A stretch of 64,000 nucleotides of DNA from Semisulcospira habei (GCA_036245525.1 BTPG01000003.1:160511088-160575087), one strand, 5' to 3'; counted from the first letter of the stretch, positions 1 to 30,534 are shown. Program-made: numbers and translations. The notes: a model not told the origin generated them from the sequence alone.

Positions 1-51
1 TGCTAGCCCCTACATCAGTTGTAACTCATTATTTGTTACTGGCCGCAGATT

Positions 52-73
52 GTGTGTGTGTGTGTGTGTGTGG
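52..73. repeat. (GT)n microsatellite
   Basis: Short GT dinucleotide run near the left edge, followed by a T-rich stretch. No coding signal was seen. Confidence 0.9.
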
Positions 74-159
74 GTTTATTATTATTTTTTTTAATCATCG
101 TAAATGCGACGTCCAAGATCTCCAGTCGTCAAAGGAACATGGATACGAGTGTAAAGTGG

Positions 160-300
160 TTTCTATTCAGCAAGAGGCATAGATACTCATGAGCCCCCGC
201 ATCCGCGGGGGCTCATGAGGATCTATACCCCTTTGCAGTTGCGGGTGGTGCTGAAGTTTTTTCGGCAGTGAAATCATTTTTACTGCCCTTGAGCCTTCCA
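160..300. repeat. Hairpin element, family C (copy 1)
   Basis: The inverted core at about 165-238 carries the family-C arm GCAAGAGGCATAGAT-CTCATGAGCCCC. The right flank contains the TTCGGCAGTGAAATC-type sequence that also flanks other family-C copies. Boundaries are approximate because no clean TTAA ends are visible. Confidence 0.7.
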
Positions 301-420
301 CGCAGACTCCTCAACGGGATTTAGCGAAGATGAATGGTTCTATTGTAAGGATACCGAGGCCTCCTGCCGGATCCGAGCTCTCTCCGGTATTTTCCTTGAT
401 CAGGCCAAGCTTCGTTCATG

Positions 421-462
421 TGCAAGAGGCATAGATTCTCATGAGAATCTATGCCTCTTGCA
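421..462. repeat. Perfect loopless 42-bp palindrome (family C core)
   Basis: Each half reads TGCAAGAGGCATAGATTCTCA, written here as TGCAAGAGGC plus ATAGATTCTCA. The second half is its exact reverse complement with no spacer. It is the stem of family C without the usual GC-rich loop. Confidence 0.95.
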
Positions 463-891
463 ACCGGTAAGCTTTTCAGTTTATTCCGGTTAGAGGCAGT
501 GTTCACATGTAGGGGGTGCTTTGGAGGCTGTTTTGAACTTGGAATGTTCATCAGGTCTGCCCAGACACCGTGATATGATGGGCTAAGTCAACAACAGTGG
601 GTAAATACTTAGTGGTAATCAATCTCCCTCGGAGTCTTTTCTGTCTTATGTACGTCTAACCGAAGGTCCTACATCTTTGGTGTAACTGAGTCGCCATGGA
701 TGCAGACTTTTGTTGTTGTTGTTGTTTGCAACAAAAACTCCCCATAAAATAAAAGAGACACATATTTGTTTAAGCATCCATCTTCTAAAAATCAATTACG
801 AGCGAAAAAGTGATTTCATTTCGGTCACTCGAAATCAGCGGTAAAAATATTTCTACTACACGCTCGCACGCACGCACGCACGCACGCGCAT

Positions 892-894
<3 letters not shown>

Positions 895-954
<60 letters not shown>
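895..954. repeat. (CA)n microsatellite
   Basis: About 60 bp of CA repeat, preceded by a short (CGCA)n stretch. The cysteine/valine-rich frames across it are repeat artefacts. Confidence 0.95.
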
Positions 955-958
<4 letters not shown>

Positions 959-1090
959 AACACACGGCACCAAGTAGGTAAGATACTGATCACAAAACAC
1001 AACTGCGGTTTGTCATGATTAGTATCAGAGCCAGGACCGGCTATAATTTTGATTACAATGGACAACCGTTATCCCGTTCGTTTGCTAAAC

Positions 1091-1155
1091 TTAGCTTATT
1101 CGAGACAAACAGCATCCGGGTACGCCGCGGATGCAGTTCGTCTCGAATGAGTTAA
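1091..1155. repeat. Hairpin element, family E (copy 1)
   Basis: The arms TTATTCGAGAC and GTCTCGAATGAGTTAA flank an inner inverted GCATCCG/CGGATGC. The right end carries TTAA and the left end a degenerate TTAG, so the element fits a TTAA-bounded MITE. Confidence 0.75.
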
Positions 1156-1300
1156 TCGTTCAGATTGCGCACATTGCATAATAGTTTGATGAGCACTGCG
1201 TACAAGTCACGGGAGATGGGACCGACAGCCATCATTGCCAAACTAATCGCGCACTCAGGTCGATTGATGGCAGCTGCGAAGGGAAGCGAAGCCATACGTC

Positions 1301-1415
1301 AAGGGGCCAGTTGCATGAGCGAGCTTAGTCCTGCGCCAGCCACTTAGTCCTGCACCAGCGGCGCACCTTGCTTAGTGGTTGGTGCAGGACTAAGCTCGCT
1401 CATGCAACTGGCCCC
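1301..1415. repeat. Hairpin element, family H (copy 1)
   Basis: A long inverted repeat: GGGGCCAGTTGCATGAGCGA on the left is mirrored by TCGCTCATGCAACTGGCCCC on the right, followed inward by CTTAGTCCTGC-type arms. A diverged relative lies at 8168-8293. Confidence 0.85.
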
Positions 1416-1519
1416 TGCTCGCTTTCTCCTTTGGTAATCGAGCGAGCTGGCAAATCAGCTGGCGAGATCAGTCGTGTTGGTGACTTTATTCCCCGAAACC
1501 AGACGGAGACGGGATGTGT

Positions 1520-1602
1520 CACGTGCAAGACTGAGGCATCGATTCTCATGAGCCCCTGCTGCCGCAGGTGTTCGGCATGAGAATCTATGTCTCTTGCTGG
1601 CA
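1520..1602. repeat. Hairpin element, family C (copy 2)
   Basis: Imperfect inverted repeat with the arms GAGGCATCGATTCTCATGAG and CATGAGAATCTATGTCTCTT. Confidence 0.75.
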
Positions 1603-1793
1603 GAGCTAAGCTATATTTACATCTGTAGGCCACGGCAGTCGTCCGTCATAGTAGTCCTTACATTCATGAGGAGGTCGGTTCTCGTTTAGCGAACGATTGT
1701 GAGCCATGCTGTTAGTGGAGCCTTGTCGCATTGGTGATTGTCCCTGATGTAATACAGTCTTTGCGGGTTTTTTCCTTGGTAGTAGTGACGCAC

Positions 1794-1824
1794 CGATTCG
1801 CTACCGCTGAGCGGTAGCGAATCG
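1794..1824. repeat. 31-bp palindrome
   Basis: CGATTCGCTACCGCT is followed by its reverse complement with a one-base centre. It does not belong to families A-E. Confidence 0.85.
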
Positions 1825-1912
1825 AGGGAGACAACCAGTGTGTAGTAGTGGTATGCAACCAGCGTCAGTCTCAGGTTGAATGTAAGCACCATCACTGCCA
1901 GCAAGACTCACA

Positions 1913-2460
1913 GATTACACCAAAAGTCTGAGCCCATGACTGAAATCTATGCCTGTTGCGCATGACCTTAGCTGCACGAGACTCAGTGAAGCAGAAGGGG
2001 TCAACTTCGCTACCTTTAGGCATAAATCTTACCCAGCGCGAATCTACCTTCGAACGAATCCACACAAGCACGATTACACCTGAAGTCAGAACCCATGACA
2101 ATCTATGCCTGTTGCACATTACCTTAGCTAGATGCGACTCAGCGAAGCAGAAGGGGTCAACTTAGCTACGTTTAGGCGTAATTCTGCCTAGCGCGAATCT
2201 GCCTAGAACAAATCCACACAAGTATGAATCAACCCAGTACACATTTACACTGTGGCGATTTGACAGGCATTAAGATGTAAGCTTCCTCAATGTGAATCTA
2301 CACAACATGAATCCATCCAGCATAAATTCACGCATACAAAAAATTATGGGTGGATCAGCAGCACTGGAAATCCGTACGGGATAGATTCTCGCTGGGTAGA
2401 TTTTCGCTGGGCCGGGTGGATTTAGGCCTAAATATAGCGAAGCTGACCCCTTCAACCTGA
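1913..2460. repeat. Tandem ~159-bp repeat inside a larger foldback
   Basis: Two tandem copies start at GATTACACC near 1913 and 2072. Each contains GAAGCAGAAGGGGTCAACTT followed by CGCTAC-TTTAGGC. The reverse-complementary stretch TTTAGGCCTAAATATAGCGA plus GCTGACCCCTTC lies near 2421-2454, so the block is an imperfect foldback with a duplicated left arm. Short AATC(T/C)ACCCAG-like motifs recur inside it. Confidence 0.7.
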
Positions 2461-2624
2461 GTGAGAGACAGTTTCATGAATGCGGAGTCTGCAGTGCTGT
2501 GGGCTTACTGCTAGTGTGGTACAGGCGCCCGATGATTCTCCTGCTGTCTGAGGACAAGAGATGTGAGTAAATTATGACCGATCTCCCCTAGTAAACAGGA
2601 CTAGATTCTGATCAGTCCCAAACG

Positions 2625-2690
2625 GCAAGTGGCATAGATTCTCATGAGCCCCTGCAAATGCAGGGGCTCATGAGAATCTGTGCCACTTGC
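2625..2690. repeat. Hairpin element, family C (copy 3)
   Basis: Almost perfect 66-bp inverted repeat beginning GCAAGTGGCATAGATTCTCA with a short AAATG-type loop between GCCCCTGC arms. Confidence 0.9.
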
Positions 2691-2863
2691 AGATCATGTA
2701 GTTGCCGCTATCATCAGTCATTGTAATTCGTGTACAAGCTAGCGACGCTAGGTTAACCCTGGTCCTTTGTGCGCCTGATGAGCCGAAATTGCCAGCTTTG
2801 AGAGAGGGAAATTGAATGATTGCCTGCTGGAGTACTAGGAGGAAAACTGTGCGGGTTTGTCCC

Positions 2864-2887
2864 GCCCCCCCCCCCCCCCCCCCCCCC
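2864..2887. repeat. Poly-C homopolymer run
   Basis: Uninterrupted C run of roughly 24 bp. Its exact length in an assembly is unreliable. Confidence 0.9.
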
Positions 2888-2889
2888 AA

Positions 2890-4010
2890 GTACTAGGAAG
2901 CTGTAAAGCAGTAGAATGAATACACAATCAAGTGGCGTTGTCACCAGTTAAAATCTACTAGGTGTCTAGCTGAAACAAAATACAGTATCTGTAACAATTT
3001 CAGCAGTTTTGATGCAGGTTCTGTGAAATATACTTTCTCTCTTCAGTTTTTATTTAAGTGTCAACAGTTTCTTTATTTGTGATATGTGATGAAACTTGAA
3101 AGGCTTACAACTGGCATTGTGAGAAATCCATGAGCAACAGCCGGTGAGGCGCATATCACACAGGCGGGGTTAGTGAATGTGTAACCGCACTTTCAGTTTA
3201 CAGTATTCGTTCCTCGGTTCACTGTCAAAATATATTTTTGACAGTGAAGAAGTAGATACATTGATATGCGATTGAACACACATTTGTTTGCTTCAGAACG
3301 TGGCGTACCCTTTGTCTATCGATGAAGGAGACCAGTATTAAGCTGTACGAGTGATGATAAATATTTTATGTCCTCCGAGGTGCTTAGCAAGCGTATTGTG
3401 ACAAGTTGTGAGTGTGTAGTTCGTCCCCTTCTATGCACACCAGTGACTTCATTGGGCGGGGCGGGGTGGATTATGATGGAATGCGAGCTGTGGACTGAAT
3501 ATTACTGTAAATGAGTGTGTTACACGCGGTATGTCGTACTTTCTTGTTGAAATAATAACTAAATCGAGACGTGCCGCTTACGGACACGCGGAAGACGCCA
3601 CGTATCCCTATGCGGCACTTCTCGAATGGATAAGCAACACAGAGACCAACATGCAATGAATGCCTGACAAGGAGAAGATTATTTACTAAAAATTCGAAAA
3701 TGGTTGCGTCCTCAGTCGAGCTTCCATGCTGTGTTTCTCAGTTCCTTGTTAGTGCATTGCTGCTGTGGGAGTTGCCGCTTTATGGCGTGATTTCATACTA
3801 CTGTATTGGCTTTGTGTTACGGCTTTTTTCTGCGCGATACGGGTAAATTGACTTAAAAAAAAACCCAAAAAAAGCCAGATACTTGCAAGTGTCAGAATTC
3901 TGTAGCGAGTTGTTTGTGATACACTGAAATATACTGCTGCTCAGTATATTGTGAATTTATCCTCATTGCTTTGATCGTTGGCAGCATGTGCTGTGCCGTT
4001 AGATAGCGGT
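2890..4010. other. Unannotated stretch, no gene seen
   Basis: No coding exon, transposon protein or repeat family was recognised here. The only structure noted is a short inverted repeat at about 3219-3248 (TTCACTGTC against GACAGTGAA). Confidence 0.5.
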
Positions 4011-4037
4011 TTGTGGGTTATCTTAGTTTCTCTTCTC

Positions 4038-4038
4038 C

Positions 4039-4083
<45 letters not shown>

Positions 4084-4149
4084 ACTGACAGAGTGTGTAG
4101 TCTGTGTCTGTGTATGCGTGTCTGTATGCGGTGTGTGTGCGTGTAGTCG

Positions 4150-4212
<63 letters not shown>
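4038..4212. repeat. Compound microsatellite: poly-C, (CT)n, (GT)n
   Basis: A C run is followed by CT repeats to about 4080, then irregular GT-rich sequence and a pure (GT)n block at about 4155-4208. Apparent ORFs on both strands are low-complexity artefacts. Confidence 0.95.
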
Positions 4213-4213
<1 letters not shown>

Positions 4214-4547
4214 GTGGGTATATTCTGATTTCTAACTTGTGCTGATTGTTGGACCCAGCCGACTGGTTCTTTCTTCTTTATCTCTAAACATACACTAAGA
4301 GTCCCCCAGTTAGGCCCAAATGATTTCATGGCGACACTGGCTTATCTTTAATCTTGCACGCTTATCTTCTGGCTTTCGTTCAGTCAAATTGTGTAAAATC
4401 GTCAATATCAGTAGAGATAAATGCACCTCATCTGATAACTAAAGTAAACTTTTGGCGTCAGTAAGATTGTAATGGTGCAGGTTTCTGTTCTTTCTTACGT
4501 GCTTTTAAGTTAATCGCCTATCGCCTCTGTCCGTTCCGTCTGTCTCT

Positions 4548-4675
<128 letters not shown>

Positions 4676-4911
4676 AATGATGAATATATATATATTTTTA
4701 AAACGCAACCAATCAAACACAATAAATACAACACTGGCGGCTTTTGTAAATGTGCCTTGACTGGTGCACACCCATTAAAACTGCACGTGAATTTCACAAA
4801 AGATAAAATTACTCATCCCAGCCATACATGATGTACAGACTTTTGCACTCACACTTCCCAGCACTTTATTTTACAACAGGGCGAGTCTGCACACAGACTG
4901 CACAGTAAAGT

Positions 4912-5124
4912 TTAACTCATTCAGCCCGACGCACGTATTTCCCAACTTTTGGAGGCGTCATCTAACGATTATGCACCCGTGTTGCAGGAGATGAATCGAC
5001 CATGACAATTCAAGGGTAGTGCCAGATTCGCTTGGCGCCGACAGGCGCCAAACCAATCTGGCACTACCCTTCAATTATGATGGTCGACCCATCTCCTGTT
5101 GTGCGTCAGGGCAGAATGGGTTAA
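4912..5124. mobile_element. TTAA hairpin MITE, family A (copy 1)
   Basis: It opens TTAACTCATTCAGCCCGACG and closes CAGGGCAGAATGGGTTAA, so TTAA stands at both ends. Inside is the long family-A hairpin with arms containing CAAGGGTAGTGCCAGATT and its complement around a GGCGCC-type centre. It is asymmetric: the left flank has the ~50-bp TTTCCCAA...TTGGAGGCGTC spacer, which the right flank lacks. piggyBac or Kolobok origin is inferred from TTAA alone. Confidence 0.88.
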
Positions 5125-5265
5125 AACCATGTGAGCAAAAGGTCCTCGGGTCACGTCAGCGTCCGCCCACAGATCTTTAGCATACTTGGAAGGTTTCAGT
5201 CGTCCGACCGTTTTTCTAAATGTTGAAAGTGATCTCTTTCTGGCTGTGTGCTGGGTAGAAGAGGG

Positions 5266-5353
5266 ATCGACTGTGATAGTTCTAAGGGTAGTGTCAGATT
5301 AGCTTGATGCCATCCTAGGCTAACTTGGCACTACCCTTAAACCATCATGGATG
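5266..5353. repeat. Family A hairpin, degenerate core
   Basis: Diverged arms (CTAAGGGTAGTGTCAGATTA and CTTGGCACTACCCTTAAACC) around CATCCTAGG. The terminal TTAA motifs are not visible, so this is an old or partial copy. Confidence 0.75.
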
Positions 5354-5623
5354 AAGAACCACCGGTAACCATCAATGATTCACGATGACATATTTTGCCA
5401 TTCACAAATCCCATATAATAGCACTCACAATTCACTACGCTAGAGACGATGAAGAGAGATGGTATCGCTTTTATAAGCTCTTTTACCACAACGACAACCA
5501 CGCATCACGATTTACAGCACATCCCCCCCCCCCCCCCTCCTTTATCATGGTCGAACCATCATCATTTGTTGTTAGTTCATGCCCGAATAATAATCATGGC
5601 CTATCTACTGTACTTTTTCGTGT

Positions 5624-5833
5624 TTAACCCTTTTTATCCTGACTGACACACTATGGCAAGAAATAAATTTGACTATGACATTTCAAGGGTGGTGCCAGAA
5701 TACTTGGCGCCTGAGGCGCCAGGCTATTCTGGCACCACCCTTGAACTAAAATGGTCGATCTGTCTCTTAATCTGTAACGTAGCCTTCATAGGACAATAAG
5801 CACATTTTTAAAAAGCCTCAGGATGCAATGACA
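5624..5833. mobile_element. TTAA hairpin MITE, family B (copy 1)
   Basis: It starts TTAACCCTTTTTATCCTGAC. The hairpin arms are TTCAAGGGTGGTGCCAGAAT and complement around GGCGCCTGAGGCGCC. The right flank has the family-B sequence TAGGACAATAAGCA and ends GCCTCAGGATGCAATGAC, without an intact TTAA. Confidence 0.85.
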
Positions 5834-6083
5834 TAGAAATTGCAATCATAGCAGAATTGTTCAAATGTCGGTAGCTGTATGTATGTCATGGGTCTGTTGG
5901 TGAAGTTTTGATGTGCATGGCAAGTCCCCAAACATACATTTTTAACGAGCACTCACGTGTTAATGTCAATGAACAAACCTTTACAAGTAACTTGAACAGC
6001 ATATTATGGAATCGGCAGGACTGCTCGTTTTGTATTATTTTGTATGTTGCATGTTCATTGAACTTAATACTGAGGTAGAACGC

Positions 6084-6470
6084 TCCCGGGTCTGCCCTGG
6101 GGGACTTGGGTGGGGTTAGGTATTTTTTAGTTCCCAGGGTCACCCTGGTCAGCCCCACAGGGTGGGTTTTTCTCTCTATTCTGGGGCATGTGTTTCTGTC
6201 TACCCTTTGTCCATTCACCTGTATTTGCCTTTTTAAAACTCTCCCTACTGTCTGCATTGCCTGTAGCTCTTCATATTGGATGTGTGTTGCTAAATGGTCT
6301 TAGCTTTATTTAGGCCCCATGTGTTAGGTTTATTTAATGTATTTGACCGGCTGGCGACATACATTCAATGTTCTGTTTATTTTTTTTTTCACAAGCAGTG
6401 CAGGCACGTCCTGAGAAAGCCTCGTTGCTGTCGGGACGTTAAGCAATGTACAATCAATCAATCAATCAAT
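6084..6470. repeat. ~385-bp dispersed repeat, copy 1, with (AATC)n tail
   Basis: Nearly identical to 16858-17238. It begins CCCGGGTCTGCCCTGGGGGA and ends TCGGGACGTTAAGCAATGTA followed by (CAAT)n. A unique body with a short tandem tail is typical of a SINE or a LINE 3' fragment. The ~58-codon minus-strand frame shared by both copies is conserved only because the repeat is. Confidence 0.85.
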
Positions 6471-6528
6471 GATTAAAAATGGAACGCCGACCTAATCGCC
6501 AGATCGTAATATTGATTCATGTAAATGA

Positions 6529-6744
6529 TTAACCCCGTCACTGCCGAGAAAAACCCAACAGGACCCAATTGCAAGAGGCATAGATCCTCATGAGCCCCCG
6601 TGGTTGCAGAGGCTCATGAGGATCTATGCCTCTTGCTGAGACCAACTTGTGTCCATGTTCCTTCAACGGTTGTGACTTTTGGTCGTTGAGTGCACAAAGC
6701 TTTCGTCCAAACAAAATGTACGTCCAGTGACAGGGAAGGGGTTG
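6529..6744. mobile_element. TTAA hairpin MITE, family C, complete (copy 4)
   Basis: Starts TTAACCCCGTCACTGCCGAG and ends CAGTGACAGGGAAGGGGTTGA, with a degenerate right TTAA. The family-C hairpin sits at about 6571-6638. This copy shows that the family-C hairpin is the core of a longer element whose outer ends are an inverted GTCACTGCC/GGCAGTGAC-like pair. Confidence 0.8.
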
Positions 6745-6990
6745 AACCTGATGCCAGAACATTGTAAATGATGCGATCGTTTGGCATTCTGTGCGATGGA
6801 CCCTTTCAAAACGAACGAACAAAAGAACACCAATGAAGAATACACCTAGAATAACATGGTAAGGTTGTTGCACGTGAAGTCGACCGACTCCCCTCTACCC
6901 TACCACCCTGGTGCATTTAATCTATTCAGCCCTGAGACTACTACGTTGAGTGAGGGACCCGTCAACTATCCCCCTTCGATCTATAGGCCG

Positions 6991-7085
6991 ATTGACTCTT
7001 TGGCTGTTAGTAGCGTTTTTTGTCGAGGCGATTCCCGCATGAATCACCTCGACAAAAAGAGCTACCGACAGCCAAAAGGTCAAAC
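6991..7085. mobile_element. TTAA-type hairpin, family D (copy 1)
   Basis: Arms CTTTGGCTGTTAGTAGCG and GCTACCGACAGCCAAAAGG enclose GAGGCGATTCCCGCATGAATC. The terminal TTAA motifs are decayed. Confidence 0.8.
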
Positions 7086-7137
7086 GGGGAGGATTTGTTT
7101 GAGATCAGAATGAGAACTAGCTGTATTCCTCTGGCTG

Positions 7138-7196
7138 TCAGCCGCCGTGAGATGGCTTTAGTTGCCTGCTCGACGTTAAACTCAATTAACTAACTC
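7138..7196 (+). repeat. SINE-like fragment with (TAAC)n tail
   Basis: The sequence GCCGTGAGATGGCTTTAGTT, CGACGTTAAAC and a short TAAC tail is shared with 12602-12657. The second copy has clear target duplications, so this is probably the same retroposed family. Confidence 0.6.
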
Positions 7197-7279
7197 TGGC
7201 TGTCGGTAGCGCTTTTTGTCGCGATGATTCCTGCAGGAATCATCGCGACAAAAAGCGCTACCCACAGCCAAACGATTAA
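7194..7279. mobile_element. TTAA hairpin MITE, family D (copy 2)
   Basis: Near-perfect hairpin: GGCTGTCGGTAGCGCTTTTT, CGCGATGATTCCTGCAGGAA, then the complement, ending CCAAACGATTAA. It abuts the SINE-like tail just upstream. Confidence 0.85.
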
Positions 7280-7409
7280 AGTTATAAGCCCAACTGATCA
7301 AGGATTTGGTTCCTTGAAGCGTCATTTTTGTTTTGTGGACTGTGCAATCAATAGTTTTTCCTTTGTTTTTCAGGAGCATCGCGAGACACACCTGAAGAGG
7401 TTTGCAGCC

Positions 7410-27161
<19,752 letters not shown>

Positions 27162-27365
27162 TGAATCACCATGTCTTAGGGGGAGGGTTTGAATGGCAAA
27201 TTGTCGTTCGTATTCATCCAACTCATTCACATTAGTGTCATTACCACTGGAATCATACTCATCATCATTTGTTTTCCCCTTCTCATTTTATTTGATGTTG
27301 TTGGTATAGTTATGTGTATGCACAGGCGGAGGCTGACACTACATTGATTTTACACTTTGCGGAAA

Positions 27366-27371
27366 AATAAA
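27366..27371 (+). terminator. Candidate polyadenylation signal for the FAM107-like gene
   Basis: AATAAA about 205 bp after the stop codon. A family-C hairpin starts 17 bp further on. No transcript evidence is available. Confidence 0.55.
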
Positions 27372-27387
27372 CACCAGAGGCTTAGAA

Positions 27388-27454
27388 GCAAGAAGCATAG
27401 AAACCTCATGAGCTCCTGCAGCTGCAGGGGCTCTTGAGGTTGTATGCTTCTTGC
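27388..27454. repeat. Hairpin element, family C (copy 9)
   Basis: GCAAGAAGCATAGAAACCTC faces GAGGTTGTATGCTTCTTGC around CTGCAGCTGCAG. It sits just after the candidate poly(A) signal. Confidence 0.88.
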
Positions 27455-27544
27455 TGGCTTCACTTACATCTGTAGTCTTTGGATGATTCTGCATGTGAAG
27501 GCAATAGACAGTAAGTTCATTTTTGTTAAAAGTGAAAATTTAAT

Positions 27545-27576
27545 TGCTAAAACCACTACTGACACCCAAAGGGTTA
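27545..27576. repeat. Family D half element
   Basis: Only the right arm, GCTAAAACCACTACTGACAC plus CCAAAGGGTTAA, remains. Confidence 0.7.
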
Positions 27577-27892
27577 AAATTCAGTCTGCTTTAGGTTCCA
27601 TCTACAGCCAGCTAATAGACAGCATATCTACTATAAAAGACATTTGTCCACTGTTTGGGTGTCAGATAAACTGGACTTAAAATCAATGTTTTGTCAGTCT
27701 CTCCCTGTGTAATTATCGCTCCTTTCATACACACAATTTTTTTCCCCATTTCATAAAATTTATAAGTCACTGTTACATTGTATATGCTTCCATATTTTGT
27801 GTGCTTCGTAAAGCCCCAAATATTTCAGCGAGTCGCTGTTATATGGTTATCGTCGTTGAGCACTATGTGTTGTTGGTAAATGTTGATAAATG

Positions 27893-27957
27893 TGCACTGA
27901 TCTGTGACTTTGGACCTTATGACAGAGCCGCAAGATCCGAAATCATGTACCAGCACA
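27893..27957. repeat. Hairpin element, family G (copy 2)
   Basis: GTGCACTGATCTGTGACTTT faces GAAATCATGTACCAGCACAC around ACAGAGCCGC. Diverged from 12048-12113. Confidence 0.75.
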
Positions 27958-28129
27958 CAAAGATATATAATTGTTGTTGTGGATAATTGGTTTGCACTGC
28001 ACGGCAGTGCTTTAGAACTTTTAGGTCAGTACTAGTATGTATTTATACGTTGTAAGCAAAGAACCATAGACATGAACTGTGTATTGCTTTTATAAAATTT
28101 GTCTCACACGATTAGTCCTGTCTCAGTTC

Positions 28130-28220
28130 TTAAGCCTTTGCATGTCGGTAGCGGATATAGCCACGATGATTTCTGTAGGTATCATCACAACTGAAACCGC
28201 TACCGATGCACAAAGGGTTA
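28130..28220. mobile_element. TTAA hairpin MITE, family D (copy 8)
   Basis: TTAAGCCTTTGCATGTCGGT on the left, ATGCACAAAGGGTTAC on the right. Inner GATGATTTCTGTAGGTATCATC. Confidence 0.87.
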
Positions 28221-28659
28221 CATTTTCTTTTGTGGTCCCTCTTGTTCATGCATACAGTACTTCAGAACCTGTGATGTGTGACCTGCCTTGTGAAATATTA
28301 CCCATCATTAACTCTTTGCCTACGGCTGGTGGTTCCATCCACCACCAGACAATTTCCCATAGCACAATATAGGTGGCGATATCTGTCCAACCAACCGAGG
28401 TTCACTTGCTGTGTGTGTCCTTGGCAATTTTAGTGCTGAATGTGTCATTGTAATCCGTTGCATTGCACGCTCACCAGGTCGAGAAATGAACTCTTATCAG
28501 AGTACCTACTGCAGAAAAGTCACTTTAGTAGGCAAAGAGTAAAAGACCATCAGTTGGGTGGCTGTAACAGGTGTGTAACATTTGTTTCACATCAAGACTT
28601 CTCTTGATAGAGCATCCGACTATAAAATTATCCATTTTTGTAGATGCTCTTTGAAGTAG

Positions 28660-28804
28660 TTCTGGAGACAGGTCGACCATGATAGTTCAAGGGCTGTGTC
28701 AGAATAGCTTGGTGCCGACTTGCGCCAAGCTATCCTAACACCACCCTTGAACTATCATGGTCGATGCACATCCTGTCGTACAGTGTCATGGCTTTATGGG
28801 TTAA
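28660..28804. mobile_element. Hairpin MITE combining family A and B sequence
   Basis: GACAGGTCGACCATGATAGT is A-like, followed by B-like CAGAATAGCTTGGTGCC and its complement. The right end is TTATGGGTTAA. Confidence 0.82.
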
Positions 28805-28865
28805 GACCACTTTTTTCTTGCAAAAATAGGCGCTTCCTCAGTTGTATTGGTGGCTGTGTGAACGA

Positions 28866-28946
28866 GGGAGTTGATTCATTCGCAGCCAGCCGCTTCCGTA
28901 TGCGCGGCTTATGCCGCGCATCCGGATGCGGCTGGCCGCGAATGAC
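28866..28946. repeat. GC-rich hairpin (family F-like)
   Basis: TCATTCGCAGCCAGCCGCTT and TCCGTATGCGCGGC face GCCGCGCATCCGGATGCGGC and TGGCCGCGAATGA. A strong imperfect stem of about 80 bp. Confidence 0.85.
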
Positions 28947-28949
28947 GTA

Positions 28950-29600
28950 ATGTTTTATCATAATGCCACTGTAGTGGGATAGAGGAAGTTTTGCTTTGAT
29001 CTTCTTCAGAAAACTTTCACAGATTGAACTTCTTATTTTGTTTATATTTCCTCTAGTTTCAACTCATCTACCTACTGATTGATTACTGTGCATTCTTGAG
29101 TAACTTAAGTTGTTTTGAATGCACTGTTGCTTATTATTTTGTGTCTGTTTTCGCCACAATGATTTAGCCAGTCAAAATTTAGCAATTACTTTTGACTTTT
29201 AGATGTTGATCACATTTAACACTCAATAATGCCAGTGAAAGTCTACACAAGCATTTGCAGCAGATATGTTGTATAATTTTTTTGTTGTCATTTGATTAAA
29301 AACATTACATGTATATGTTGTATGAATATCCACATGTGTTACAGATCTGACCTTTTTTTCCCATTGTGGCTAATGTTCAGCCGAACAGTTTTTATTCTTC
29401 AAAGTTCAGCCATATGACATGACAAATTTAAATTGTTATGCTTTCAGTGTGCGCATGAATTTAGTATGTGGATGAGTATGTGCACAGAGTGAAATTGATG
29501 TTCGATGTGCCTTTTTCGACAATTGTCATGTTCAGGTTTTCCATGATTTGTCCATAGTGATATACTGTAGCGGATTTATCAGGTTTCATTTTGAGTTTGA
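28950..29600. other. Intergenic stretch, no gene seen
   Basis: A/T-rich sequence downstream of the FAM107-like gene. I recognised no exon, transposon protein or long inverted repeat. Confidence 0.5.
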
Positions 29601-29619
29601 GAAGTTGTTATTCCAGCGC

Positions 29620-29742
29620 CAAAAACTGGAGGATGTATCAACCATGAAGGCTGAAGGGTATGCCTGATTTGCTTGGTGCCGTCCAGGCACCAAGCAATTC
29701 AGGCATACTCTTGAGCTGTCATGGTTGACCTATCTCCCACAG
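29620..29742. mobile_element. Diverged family A/B hairpin
   Basis: GGAGGATGTATCAACCATGA, AGGGTATGCCTGATTTGCTT, centre GGTGCCGTCCAGGCACC, then the complement ending GACCTATCTCCC. The arm sequence differs from A and B but the architecture matches. Confidence 0.78.
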
Positions 29743-30328
29743 CTAAATGTAGTGCTTAGCTGATGATTAAAAAGTGTTAGGCATGTAGGCTTGTCAAATC
29801 CAAGTGTTATGAGTTGCACTGTATTGGTCAGTTTTATGTTTTTGCACCAAATGTTGCTGTTGTCACTGACTTGAAATATTGTAAGCATGAATAGAATCAG
29901 ATTTCTTGATGTGCCTCATAATTATGGTATAATGTTCAACAACAGATATCGTTTTTCATACGTATGTACAGTCACTACCATTTTGACACAAGCCTTTTCC
30001 ACTTTGCTTGGCGTTACACTCAAAACAACCAATAAAGCCTATCACAAAGTGCTCGAAAGATGAGAGCAGATATGTTATTACATACACGAGTTTGTTGTGT
30101 TCACCTCTGTACATTTTAGCCTCTTGAGATATGATCCATTGATAGATGGCAAAAAAGAACAGAAAAAATTTCATCAATGATGAAAGCCTTTCTTGGCACC
30201 AAAGTAATTATAGGCATTACTCTTGTACCTTTGTACATGTACTACTTTACGGCAGAACATGTTTTGAGCGACCACCCTTATGAGAAATCACCTGTCATTA
30301 AAGACCTAAGCCACCTAAATAGTGGTCT

Positions 30329-30503
30329 TTAACCCTTTTCATGTGATACACTATTGCCTGAAATTCATTGGACTATGATAGTTCAAAGGTGGTGCCAGAA
30401 TTGCTTGGCGCCTGAGGTGCCAAGCTATTCTGGCACCACCCTTGAACTAAAATGGTTAATCTATCTCCTAATCTGTAATGTAACCTTCATAGGACAATAA
30501 GCA

Positions 30504-30534
<31 letters not shown>

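Noticed and set aside
785..1065. Cys/Val-rich ORFs across the CA repeats (also near 4018, 4505, 10722, 60191, 62429)
   Set aside because: They are translations of dinucleotide microsatellites and lack any non-repetitive conserved sequence.
4912..5124. Family A hairpin as a bacterial-style terminator or operator
   Set aside because: The same sequence recurs at many unrelated positions with TTAA ends, so it is a mobile element and not a site tied to a gene.
5886..6257. 123-codon minus-strand ORF, partly shared with 16773-17030
   Set aside because: The shared part is the 385-bp dispersed repeat; outside it the two frames differ completely, so conservation reflects the repeat only.
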